From positions 1,176,262 through 1,240,261 of the forward strand of contig JACTVC010000011.1 of assembly GCA_018417955.1 (NCBI GenBank): a DNA stretch of 64,000 nt. Reading direction: 5' to 3'. Both the position numbers and the translations under genes were made by a program. Below, one piece after another: positions 9,865 through 21,050 of this stretch (the first letter of the stretch is position 1; the number at the start of each line of letters is the position of its first letter). The notes below the pieces were generated by a model, which saw only the letters and a list, made by a program, of their open reading frames with translations, had not been told where the DNA came from and did no database searches. This DNA is from Laccaria trichodermophora (taxonomy: Eukaryota > Basidiomycota > Agaricomycetes > Agaricales > Hydnangiaceae).

Positions 9865-10813
9865 AAACTTTTCACCTGTTCACCTGGTAAATACCTAGTT
9901 TTGTCAAAACTGGTATTTTCAGCTTGGTCTGACCAGGTTATTTACAATTACTTGGTAAACGGGGAATTTTTACCTGGTTCACAGATCATGCCTGAACTGG
10001 CACATAACCGGTTAAACTAGACCCCGATTAACAAGTTAAAAAAATCCTTTCACCAAGTAATATTTTTTGTAGAATTTTAACCTGTGAACCATGTCAAAAT
10101 CCCCCTTTGCTCAACAGATTAAATTACCATGGTTCTCTTGTTATTAAACTCCCTCTTCTTCAACATATCAAAATACCATGCAGTTCCCTGGTTATTAAAG
10201 TTGATGACAAGAATAGTAAAAGTGGGGTTATATTATAAGAGTAAAATGGTGGGATATAGTGGAACAAAAGTGGAATGGTATTAATGTATGTTTAAACCAG
10301 AGTACTGCAAGAGAAAATTCAAATGAGTGAGATACATTTCTGTCAATGTCCCATCATCCCGGCATGTTCCCACACAGGTGCTTACTTCTGACTTCAAACA
10401 GAAATTAAGCTCTTGCACTTAGTCTTATCCTTCCAAAAATTGTGTGGACCAATTCTAGAAGGCATAAGGATACCATATAAATTATAAACCAGAGTATTGC
10501 AAGAGAAAATTCAAATGACTGATCATGAGATCCATTCTGTCAATGTCCCATCATCCCATGTTCTCACACAGGTGCTTACTTCTGACTTCAAACAGATATT
10601 AAGCTCTTGCACTTAGTCTTATCCTTCCAAAAATGGTGTGGACCAATTCTAGAAGGCATAAGGATACCATACAAATTATAAACCAGAGTATTGCAAGAGA
10701 AAATTCAAACAGAAATTTGAACCTGAGGCATTCAATATAAATTTTGTAGGGACAAAATCCCTTTTTCTCTTTCAATCCCATTATTACTATGCTTGTATTA
10801 ACCCAGTTATTAA
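9865..10813. other. Left subterminal region of Plavaka element, non-coding
   Basis: No coding frame. It holds CCTGGT-like subterminal motifs near the end. It also holds a direct repeat of roughly 200 bp: the stretch around 10303-10480 (AACCAGAGTACTGCAAGAGAAAATTC onward) recurs with small changes at 10487-10680, and the start of a third copy appears at 10681. Length variation by tandem duplication is common in CACTA subterminal regions. Confidence 0.6.
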
Positions 10814-13800
10814 TCACTCTATGTTAAAGCTAGCTTGTGCAAGGTTTCTGCTACGGTCGATTATTACCCACTCCTTTCTGTCCTCAAACCTGCCCACTAA
10901 GCACTGTATTGTGGTGATATCAACAACTTTGGTTCGCCCATGGTCGACGTAGAAGTGCATATCGAGGTCATTACTGCAAGTGATCTTGCATGTAAGGATT
11001 GATCCTAAGATAAGGGTTTCTGGCTTGGCCAACCCTAGCTCTTGAGCAGCAGGCATATGAAGCACGAAAATGGACTGCAGTTGCCCATAGAAGGTTTTCG
11101 GAACAAAACGGGGGGCTACCTTCTTCTTATTCGCATTTGCATCAATGAGAAGTTCATACTGATAAAAAAATATTTGTAAGATGTTTGCAGGCATATCAAG
11201 ACACGCACCCGAACGTATGAGGCCTCACAGCCATCCTCTTGACCTTTGACAAGCTCTGATGCTTGTATGGTATCACCACCCTCAAGCCATTCCACCTTCC
11301 CCCATGACTCAATGTCATCTACTACCAGAAATCGACGAATGGTAGCTGCTGATTGATCATAGCGTGTTGATAGACAAGTGACAATTTTGTTGACAATGCC
11401 AGCTAAGAGTTTTGGTTTGAGCACCCGTGGTCGGTGAAGCACACATGTAGGATCTACAATTGATCAGTAGGTGACATCCAAGTTTCAACAAATACTTAAC
11501 CATACATTCAGCTGTCGCAAATTGACCTGGACTCTGAGCTGACCAAGGGGCCTTCAACATGAGTTCTTGATGCAAACCATACTGATTCTTGATTTGAGAA
11601 AGCTGTGCAACTGCAGTAATATAAGAATCAATGTTAGCGTATGGGAACCGACGGCTTTTGATGCATGGAAGAAGAAGACCGCAAAACCGTTCCATCGGAA
11701 ATGCCCAATATGCCCAAACAGGGCCACAGGCCTCAATACCATCTGCAATGTGAAGCAGCACATGAATTGTAACAGGGCAGGCAGGCAGGCGATCTGCAGA
11801 GTACTGGTAGTAAAGTCTATTGAATCAAGCCAAAGATTATTATGATGACAATGAAGTTAAATGAAAAGAGAAAAACAGACCGTTCATAGGTGGAAACCCA
11901 TTCAATAAACCCTGTACGTATTTTCGCAATATCTGCTGTTGATATCTCAAACTGGAGACAAAGGTTGATGAGTTTTACGAGGCGGACAAAATGGTCATAG
12001 TAGGTGTGGTTGAGGAATCTGTTTTTCAAGAGGACTGGACCAAGATACAAAGCCCAGAAAGACCATGAATCAGCTGTACATGCAGACTTGTCCTCTGCAA
12101 TGTTCTGGGGGCGCACACCATATGCTGAAGGGATGGTAGAGCCTGACACAGCTGTTGCTGCTCCAATTGCCTCCCAAACATGAGGTGCCAGCTCATATGA
12201 CCCTGAACCCTGATTCATGTCCTTGAATTTGCCGGTCCAGAGAAGAACAAGGTTTTTTAGCAAATTCTCAAAAATGAGGTGCATAAAGTCAAAAAGGAAG
12301 GATAAGGGAAAGAGAAGTGATGAAAGATGAGAGAGGAGGGGGATTCCCTTGATTCCACATGCCTTCGCGCGGCGCTCTTCTTCAGCAGTGTTAGGAGCGA
12401 ACTGGACATGCTTGGCTTGCTCAAGAAAGTGGTCATGGGTTCGAAGAGGTAAATTTGCAGGATCATATAATTTAACCTCGCCAGCTGCCACAGAGAGTTT
12501 CGATCGGTCGAGGGGAACGTAGAGTGTGGGGCCTGCTGCATGAGCACCACGGATGCCCTTGATGCTGCATGCTCGACATGGGAAGAGTCCGTTGTGACCT
12601 TTCATCCGCATGGCCATTGCAACTGCAGGCATATCCCCAAAAACGAGAATAAAAAAAGCGCGAAGAGTAAACAGCTCATCATGAAGGACATCATAGGCTG
12701 AGATGCCAGTGATGAGCTTGAGCGCTTCCTCAACAAGTGGCCACAAGAAAGAATCAAAGTCTTTGGGCTTCTTCGGTCCAGGAACGACGCCGACGCAAAG
12801 AATATAATGTATGAGAAACCAAATTTCAGGGGGGAGGTTGTAGAGGAAAATGATTATTGGCCAACACGTATATTTACGTTTCTTGAATGGTGCGAATCCA
12901 TCCGTTGACATACCGAGGGCAATGTCATTCCATCCAGAGAAGAATTTGAAGTTTTGCGGTTTGCCGTTGATGACCACATAAGTCTTCTGTAGACGATGAT
13001 AGTTGCTGCCGTCGAATACATCCTTCATCTTGTTTTTCTCATGTTTGAAGGTATGGCGATAGGACATCTTCTTGGCCATCTCAGCGTTCTTGAAAAAAGC
13101 AAGAAGTCGAGGGATGAGAGGAATGTAGGTGAAGCGTCGCCAAGGACTACCATTGGGCTTAAAACGGGGTTCCTTGCAGTACGGACAAACCTTCTCATCT
13201 TTGTGGGGTCCAACAAAACAGCAGCACGAGTTTATGCAGCAATCATACAGCACCGGCTTGAACGCAGCAAGAAACTCGACGCGCGCTTTAGCAGTCTTGA
13301 ACGAACTGATATTTGATTTAGGGAATGCACGTTGCAGATGTTCAAAGGTCTCATCTGTCAAATGATCCTCGATTTTGAGTGCGAACGCCCGCAGCAAATC
13401 GAGGTCGTCGTCCGTGAACTCTTCCGCTACTCAGAAGACCCATCTCAGCACGTAAATGAGAAGCACTCAAATTATTACTCACCAAATTGAGCGAGCTCTC
13501 ACGCCCATTCCTCGTTGATCCACTCATCTTCCGTTGAACTCTCCTCCCTGTCCAGGTCCTCACTTTCATCATCGCTGCCAACACTGGAGTCCCCATCACT
13601 ATCCGAGTCGATATCGTGACGATCAAACCGATCGTCATCTTCGTCTTCAACCTCCTCCACCGTGGCGCGATAACGTTCCCAATCCGACTGCACCTCATGC
13701 TGAGCATCTATGGACTCCTCCTGACCAACATCCATCTCAGTGTCCACATCTTGTCCACCATCGATAGACCCCCCAACCCTTTCATCAGCCAGTTCCAAAG

Positions 13801-14086
13801 AGTTTGGATTCTCGGCCATTAGGGTATTGGCAGTCGCGTCGTATTGCTGGCTGACATTTAGAGAAGAGGGGTGAGAAAGGTGAGGGAGCGTCTGTCGTTC
13901 TGATGTTTCATCATCTCTGCTGGACCTTTTCTCTGTCCGCGCTAGGGCCCGTGCATTCTCAGCTGCCAGCGCGCGCATGCGAAGAGGTGCAAGCAAGCCC
14001 TTTCGATGTCGACGCTCGGTCGAGGCACTGACCATAGCCTTGCAGCACTCACACCAACGAGGCGGCTCCTTCAAATTCGGGGGCAT
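10814..14086 (-). pseudogene. Plavaka transposase (Tnp2/CACTA type), one premature TGA
   Basis: Reading down the minus strand, exon 1 (14086-13483) starts MPPNLKEPPRWCECC, a zinc-finger-like N-terminus followed by an acidic stretch. Exon 2 (13426-11881) carries the Tnp2 core: the CPYCKEPRF motif, then WNDIALGMSTDGFAPFKK, PPEIWFLIHYILCVGVVPG, a DFDSFLWPLVEE block, RMKGHNGLFPCRAC and FDFMHLIFEN. Exon 3 (from 11816) and two more exons reach the stop at 10814. All junctions keep frame. An in-frame TGA at 13501-13499, 18 bases before the exon-1 donor, interrupts the otherwise continuous protein. The codon expected there is probably an arginine CGA. Unless the stop is read through or spliced around, this copy cannot make a full transposase. 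Confidence 0.8.
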
Positions 14087-14444
14087 CTGTTGATTATATA
14101 GTAAGTGTAAGAGGTGGATGTTCACGACATACATCCAAGTGTTGCAGTTTCCAAGTTCGTGTTTCGTCAAACAGTCAGAGAAAATGCACACAAGCTTGAT
14201 AAAGGAGATGGTAGAAGAGGAACGTTCAGGTACATATGTTGCATTCATAAGGACACATGATACAGGTTGTTTTTCAAATTACACCGTCACTAAGGAACAA
14301 ATCAGTCAAAAACATATAAAAGCGGATCATGAGACAAAGCGTACCATTTCCTGCCCATCATCTCTCTGCCAGCGCCCCCAGCAACCACCCTCTACCTTGA
14401 GAAACCCCCAGCCGCCCACTCAGTCATCTACCTGTCGTTTTGCT

Positions 14445-15483
14445 ATGGGTCCACCCCCAAAAGCCGCCACAAAGTCAACGGCTACGCCAAAGTCCACCAA
14501 CACGTCGGCCAAACCTGGCAATGCATCCATAAGCACACCCTCAAAGCCCTCCGATGTCAGCGCGTCAGGCAAGAAGAAGGGGGGCCGACCACACAAAGGG
14601 AAAGAAAACCTGCCATCAAGTGAGAATCAAGTTTCTGACATGGCGTCCACAATGTCAGGAGGCAAGGAGCAGTCTGCCACAGCAGAGGAGAACCGTCTCC
14701 TCAGAGAAAAGCTGGCTGCGGCCCAAGGTGAGCATTCTCTATGTAATCGCAACATAATCAGTACTGAACTGGAAATGCAATTGTTGACTCACAGCTGAGG
14801 TCGACGAGCTGAAAGCTCAAAAGACCGTGGTGTCCAATGCCGACGTAGTGCCCAAAGTCGAACCCATCCCACGTCCGAAAGGTGAAGCTGGTGATCGGAA
14901 GAGAGGCTTCATCTTGATTGAAGCGATGGGGTTGAACAAGAGTCAAAAGCAACAAACCCTTTACAACGCTATTCTGGTATGTCACAATTGTCACATCACT
15001 TCTCTTTTGCCTCATGCACGCCCGCCATAGGAAACTGTTTGCAGAAATATTGCTCGCGCTAACCTCGATACCACCGTTGACTTTCGTCACCAGGATGCCG
15101 AAAAACTCGGTGATATCTTTCGCATGGTAAGTGTTTTCTTTTTGCTTAGTCCCATTCGTATACTTACCTGTTCAAAGACTCGCAAACAACAACCTTACAT
15201 GGATCGTAAGAGGTTCCCTGCAGATTGGGCCTGCGCCGAAATCGTCAAACAGTATCTACGTGGCCAACGTAAGACCAAGAGGCACAAGCGCCAAGTAGAG
15301 GCCACCAGCGATGACGATGATGTCGATCAAGAGGACAAAGGAGGGGATGAGCTCGAGGGGGAGAAGGGGGACCAACATGAGAAGGGTGGAAATGAGGGGG
15401 GCAATTCAGAGGAGGAGGAGGGTTTTGAAGATCTGCCAGCCCGTCCTTCAAAGAAGCGTCGCGTCGAGACCATCTCGGATTAG
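14445..15483 (+). CDS. Plavaka accessory protein, unknown function, AT-hook-like
   Basis: Four exons (14445-14727, 14795-14976, 15031-15126, 15178-15483) join in frame into 288 residues. The N-terminus is low-complexity, rich in Ser/Thr/Pro/Lys, with a KKKGGRPHKGKEN segment like an AT-hook. A predicted coiled coil follows (EENRLLREKLAAAQ and onward). A compact central part (FILIEAMGLNKSQKQQTLYN, RKRFPADWACAEIVKQYLR) may be a small folded domain. The C-terminus alternates acidic and basic runs and ends with KKRRVE, a nuclear localisation type signal. It is transcribed divergently from the transposase, 358 bp apart. I infer a DNA-binding helper of transposition, but no function is known to me. 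Confidence 0.65.
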
Positions 15484-15845
15484 TGAGCTCACGGTAGCGT
15501 AGCTCGATTAGTGCAATCCTTGTCAAAATCACTTGTTTAATTGATTATTTTGCCCATCCTATCGTGCTTTCTTTTAAATCCTGTTTAACGAGCAAAAATA
15601 TCCTGCAAATGAAAGGTTCAGAGCAGGAGTAAAAGAACTTGGTTCACAAGTTAATTGATTAAGTGATCATTACCTGTTTGAACAGTAGTAATAACCTGGT
15701 GAACGAGGCACAGATACCGAGGTTTTCCGTCATATAACATATTTTTTAACCTAGGTAAGAACTTGGTACGAACTACTAGGTAAACGAGTGGCAGTTCTGT
15801 TTGCCTGGTAAATCTACCTCGCATCCCCCGTTATTTCGACACGTT

Positions 15846-15894
15846 TACCCAGTTATCAACCCAGAAAATTTAATCCGGTTCTGGGTGCATAGTG
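15846..15894 (-). repeat. Right terminal inverted repeat of Plavaka element
   Basis: Ends GGGTGCATAGTG. The reverse complement matches the left end over the first 12 bases and again through CCGGATTAAATT. Confidence 0.8.
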
Positions 15895-16519
15895 GATATC
15901 CTGGTGGATGCATACTCCCTTTCCCTGGTGTTCGGGGTCTTCTCTAGGTGTTCAAGGGTCATTACTTACATACATATGTGTTGCATCATGTTTGTACGAT
16001 CTTCAGTCCATACCACCATGTCGTCTGTGTCTACGCGTTCCCTTTGAGTCACTCGGCACCTCTCCACCGCAACCCAAAACGATGCAATTCCTATATAAAA
16101 ACATCAACGCTGGTGACACAGAGGGATGTGTCTCGCATCCAATAATCAATTAGAGTAGGATGCTTCCTGTTCGATTTAGGACCAGTGCATGCCGATAACC
16201 CAACTCAAGATGAGTTGCGCATCTTTTACCAGTCACACTTTTCACGAATTTTATGGCTAACGCCGCAAATCGAATTGGCTATTGATTCCTAGAGACAGTA
16301 CTGGAAGTGGTGGTATATCCAAGATAAATGCGACGCACCTCAGGTACGATTCAACATCCAAACTCACATCATTCCTTGTAATTGCTTTCTCAATGACATT
16401 ATAACATTCAGAGGTGCCAGTGAACAGCTCAGCGAGCACTGCGACAACATGGTTGAATGCGTTTATAGAAATTGGTGTTGAAGTGTGTTCAAAGGTGTCT
16501 TATATAATTATTAAAATTA
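15895..16519. other. Spacer between Plavaka and Tc1/mariner-like elements
   Basis: About 620 bp. A minus-strand stretch (about 16490-16260) reads as a weak coding fragment (NAFNHVVAVLAELFTGTSE) with no family I recognise. It could be a remnant of the gene into which the elements inserted. Nothing else is supported. Confidence 0.4.
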
Positions 16520-16567
16520 TTGCGATTTTCAATAATGATGACATTTCGAAATAAAAAAGTTTCAAAT
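16520..16567 (+). repeat. Left terminal inverted repeat, Tc1/mariner-like element
   Basis: Begins TTGCGATTTTCAATAATGAT. It is preceded by TA and matches the right end, which begins TAGCGATTTTCAATAATGAT when read inward. Confidence 0.85.
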
Positions 16568-18230
16568 GTGGTCAGGTCATTTCACACGTGAGAAGTCACA
16601 ATCTGTGACAGCGCCAGTCGCGTTTACAGAGGTTTACAGGTTCAACAACTCCATGTCCGACTCCGATAACGACCACGACGAGGATGTGAATGACGGCTGT
16701 AGGTGCCAATTCTACATCCCATTATACTAACACATCTGCTTGTACTTTTGCAGGGGGTCGGAGCCTTTATAACGACAACAAGGGCATCAAGATGACCATC
16801 GTCTTCACGCCTCTTCTCCCACCTCCAGATCCTCGAAAAAAGCGCAGGGCCAACGCGAAGGCAACAGTTGTCACGAAGATCGATCACTTCCATGAAGATG
16901 TTCCCTTGCGTGATTTCTTGTCCAAAACCATTGGCACCAACCTCAAGCGTGACGATCTGTTCGAAAACTCGTGGCTTTTTCAAGGACAGGAACTCGACGA
17001 TGCGGACTCATTTTCGCTCTCCTATACTATTCCACGCTGCGTGACTGACCCGGTGGACATCGATAACGACAAGGATTATGTACAGATGGTTACTGAAGCT
17101 ACGAACAAGCCTCCCTTTGAGGTGAAGCTGTTCATTGTTGAGAATCAGGTCCGTTACCCTATCCAATCTCTGTTCTGTATATTATAATGCACTTATCTAG
17201 ATAGGAAATGGGGCTGATGAGCTGGAGGAGGAAGCTGAACACGAAGAAGCGGCCGCATCTCGAAAAAAACAAAAGGTACGCATTTGTATGCACTCTTTTG
17301 TCCACCCCTCTTTCTCAAACCCTTGTAGACCAGTATACCTTCAAGAGAAGAGACTGCACAAGCCAAAATTATACAAGATCTGGAACGCCGTCACCGTTGT
17401 GAAGACCGGCAGTGTGGGAAGACACCCTGTTATGTTGCAGGCCCGAACGCCGAGCACATTCACCTCACTCATATGCATCTGCGTACCTGGGCGGCTGCGA
17501 TTGTTGTATTCGTACCCTATATTTGTTCTTTCACGCTGTGCTAACTCTTTTTCCATATAGGATGGAAAGATCGAAGCAGTTGATCAAGAAAACCCACCAA
17601 ACAGCAAGATGTTTGATCCTACTAACAAACAGAACACAGATGATATAAACTTGCTCGCTAAACGCCGTTTAGCGCAAAATCGTGATCGCGAGGCTCCTTC
17701 GATCACTGTGAACTTTCCTGGATTCGCAGACATATTCCGACCACCTAACACACCCCTACCAGCGCCCGCTCTAGCACTAGTTAGTTCAGTCACATGGGTC
17801 CAATAACAATGGAACAGCCGGACGTGACAATCACTCGTAGTGAACGGGTCAGCCGGGGCGGCCGGTTTGATTGCCATTGTTCCGTTGGCAATGAAGCGGC
17901 CGGTTTCTGACCCTGGCAGGGTTTACACTCCCGCGGCAGAACCACTTTTTCAACCGACGGGCTCTGACCCCATCCCGACGGGCTCTCAGCCCATCCTGAT
18001 GGAACTACAAAAAAATTTAACTGGGGCCTCTCTCCCCTTAATTACATCCACCTAGATCTGTAGCATAATGTATCTTACTATTTATCTCATCCAACTCCTG
18101 CAAGACAGTCTCCATATCAACCAAAAACTGAATTTTGTCCCAACAGGGAAACACTCACCTTGTAGTTAGGAAATGAAAGCTTTTCATTTAGTTACTCATA
18201 CCTTGTCTACTCATTTGTGGTTCCATTGGG

Positions 18231-19162
18231 GTGTCAAACTGGAATTGATGGTTCTGTTGGGGATGGCCCTACAGTTGGGTGTTTGACATTGAAATTGATG
18301 GTGCCGCAGGGGATGTCTCCATCAGGGTGTTTGACATTGAAATTGAAAGCACCACAGGGGATGTCACCATCGGGGTGTTTGTCATTGAAATTGAAGATGC
18401 CGCGGGGGATGTCACCGTCGGGGTGTTTAACATTGAAATTGAAAGCACCACGGGGGATGTCACCGTCGGGGTGTTTGTCATTGAAATTGAAGATGCCGCG
18501 GGGGATGTCACCGTCGGGGTGTTTAACATTGAAATTGAAAGCACCGCGGGGGATGTCACCGTCGGGGTGTTTGTCATTGAAATTGAAGATGCCGCAGGGG
18601 ATGTCACCGTCGGGGTGTTTAACATTGAAATTGAAAGCACCGCGGGGGATGTCACCGTCGGGGTGTTTGTCATTGAAATTGAAGATGCCGCGGGGGATGT
18701 CACCGTCGGGGTGTTTAACATTGAAATTGAAAGCACCATGGGGGATGTCACCGTCGGGGTGTTTGTCATTGAAATTGAAGATGCCGCGGGGGATGTCACC
18801 GTCAGGGTGTTTAACATTGAAATTGAAAGCACTGCGGGGGATGTCACCATCAGGGTGTTTGTCATTGAAATTGAAGATGCCGCGGGGGATGTCACCGTTG
18901 GGGTGTTTAACATTGAAATTGAAAGCACCGCAGGGGATGTCACCGTCAGGGTGTTTGTCATTGAAATTGAAGATGCCGCGGGGGATGTCACCGTTGGGGT
19001 GTTTAATATTGAAATTGAAAGCACTGCAGGGGATGTCACCGTCGGGGTGTTTGTCATTGAAATTGAAGATGCCGCGGGGGATGTCACCATCAGGGTGTAA
19101 CATTGAAATTGAAAGCACCATGGGGGATGTCTCCGTCGGGGTGTTTGACATTGAAATTGAAA
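18231..19162. repeat. 48-bp tandem repeat array with alternating A/B units (96-bp higher order)
   Basis: From 18279 there are about 18 copies of a 48-bp unit, with one degenerate copy before them. Units alternate: one has GTGTTTGTCATTGAAATTGA then GATGCCGCGG, the next GTGTTTAACATTGAAATTGA then GCACCGCGG. Both end with GGGATGTCACCGTCGGG. A 2-bp loss near 19099 breaks the register. Because 48 is a multiple of three, several frames on both strands stay open; they are not evidence of genes. Confidence 0.92.
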
Positions 19163-20538
19163 ACATGCCCTCCATGATATGGTCATCTGCATCATGATCT
19201 TGAATATGTCAAGTTAGCAGAGCACTTTATTGACTGTGGCAGAGCATTTGATTGACACTGACAGGGAATTGAGAATTCAAAATGTTGACTCCTGCGGGGC
19301 ATTTGATTGACTCTGACAGGGCATTCAAAATTCAATATGTCAGCTCTGGCGAAGCATTTATTCAAGACAGAGGAGTCAATCCACTACAGCATTTTTAAGC
19401 TGGTGCCCAGATTATCCATCCATGTGAACTGAAACATGCAATGGCTTGGAATATGTGATTTGCAGAAACAAGAAATATATTGTCAAGAAATCAACGCACA
19501 ATATCAATGAAAGGTCCTGCTAGTAGCCATGACAAATCCTCATAATACAAAAGAAAGATCCACTGAATTGGAGGTCAGATAGTTGAGGTGTGCACCATTT
19601 AGTTTTTAGAAGCAGAACAACTCTGGCAGCCCGCCTTACCAAATATGGGCCAGCGGCAACCTAATATGGAAGGAGCACATTATTCACACACCATCTGAAA
19701 CTACGCACTGCGCCGCGCTCATTGGCAATGCAACGCGCCAACAAAACAAAGACATTGGGGGGATCCCAGAAAGGAATAGAATCATTTGGAATAGTTTTCT
19801 CAGTGATTGAAGAAGTTTTTGTGAACAGACCTCGGAAAGAGCTATTTGGTGCATGAATCTTTATACAAACCAGTTGCACAACATGCCATTTTGCATACAT
19901 CAAGTTATATTTTTTTTTCTTCCCTCAAAACTGCTTCCCCCACCTATCTGAATTGATTCTAAAGTATGTAGGCTATATTTGAGGAAAGTATGAGAGCATT
20001 TCAACAAGATTTAGATAGTGAAAGGAAATAAGAAAGAATGTGGTTTCATGTTTAGAGTCATATTTTCACCCTTTCAAGCTCCAGCTCCCCCAAACCATCA
20101 GAAAACTGCTTCGGAGCAGGGGATATATATTCTGCCACATGTTAACTATGTATAATAAAGGCTCAGATGTTGAGATTTGGTAGCAAAGTATACAGAAAAG
20201 TCAACAATATCATGTTGCGAGATATTTCATGCATTCAACCTCATTTCTCCACCATGCGCCAAAATTCTTTTCCAAGTAAACTTGAACCTATTTTACAACA
20301 GTTATAGTATGCTGGAAAGATGTATTGAGAAGCTATAACAGTACAGCTCATTTTTTTTCCCCACAACTCCGGCGGCGCATTTCATTGACTCCGTCGGGGC
20401 ATGTAAAATTAAATATGTTGACTCCTGCAAAGCATTCAATACACTCCGATGGGGAATATAAAATTTGAATTGGGTGGGGGACAGTTGATTGACTTTCATG
20501 GGGTATTTAATTCACTCCATTGAGGCATTTAAAATTAA
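19163..20538. other. Interior of nested element between repeat arrays
   Basis: AT-rich and non-coding. Scattered single copies of the motif ATTGACTCxGxCxGGGCATTTAAAATTxAA (19250-19380, 20375-20470) look like decayed relatives of the 152-bp array downstream. Confidence 0.5.
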
Positions 20539-21050
20539 ATATGTTAACTTCTGCAGGGCAGTTTATTCACTCCGATGGAGCATTTTATTGACCCCGTCGG
20601 CGAATTTAAAATCAAATATTTTGACCCCGTGGCGATTTAATTCACCCCGACGGAGCATTTTATTTACGCCGTCGGGGCTTTTAAATTTAAATATGTTAAC
20701 TCCCGCGGGGCAGTTTATTCACGCCGACGGGGCATTTTATTGACCCCGTCGGCGAATTTAAAATCAAATATTTTGACCCCGCGGCGATTTAATTCACCCC
20801 GACGGAGCATTTTATTTACACCGTCGGGGCTTTTAAATTTAAATATGTTAACTCCCACGGGGCAGTTTATTCACGCCGACGGGGCATTTTATTGACCCCG
20901 TCGGCGAATTTAAAATCAAATATTTGACCCTGCGGCAATTTAATTCACCCCAACGGAGCATTTTATTTACACTGTCGGGGCTTTTAAAATTAAATATGTT
21001 AACTCCCACAGGGCAGTTTATTCACTCCGATGGGGCATTTTACTGACCCC
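20539..21050. repeat. 152-bp tandem repeat, about 3.3 copies
   Basis: The landmark ATATGTTAAC occurs at 20539, 20691, 20843 and 20994, a period of 152, 152 and 151 bp. Each unit contains four related sub-blocks with a GC-rich core such as CCCCGTCGG or CCGACGGGG joined to an AT-rich TTTAAAATTAAATA or TTTTATT segment. The array is therefore itself built from shorter, partly inverted pieces. It decays on both sides (to about 21340). Confidence 0.85.

Larger units (their letters stand above)
9816..15894. mobile_element. Plavaka (CACTA/EnSpm superfamily) DNA transposon
   Basis: The ends are inverted repeats starting CACTATGCACCC. The left one reads on as CCAGACCGGATTAAATT and the right one, reversed, as AGAACCGGATTAAATT. 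Subterminal regions (9860-10130 and 15620-15850) hold many short CCTGGT/ACCAGG-like motifs in both orientations, usual binding sites for CACTA transposases. Inside are a Tnp2-type transposase gene on the minus strand and a divergent second gene. I could not find a matching 3-bp target duplication (left flank ATC, right flank GAT). Total length about 6.1 kb. Confidence 0.88.

Noticed and set aside
9816..15894. A 3-bp target duplication for the Plavaka element
   Set aside because: Flanks are ATC and GAT, not a direct repeat; other offsets by eye also fail.
17779..17786. AGTTAGTT / ATATATGT as an 8-bp hAT target duplication next to CAGTCAC
   Set aside because: The two do not match; the CTAGCAC pair nine bases further out does, and it fits the interrupted reading frame.
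18279..19162. CRISPR-like array
   Set aside because: Units are head to tail without unique spacers, and the genome is eukaryotic.
18217..19197. Long open frames (270-326 codons) on both strands as repeat-protein genes
   Set aside because: They exist only because a 48-bp repeat without stops keeps several frames open. No start context or introns, and the array sits inside a non-coding transposon.
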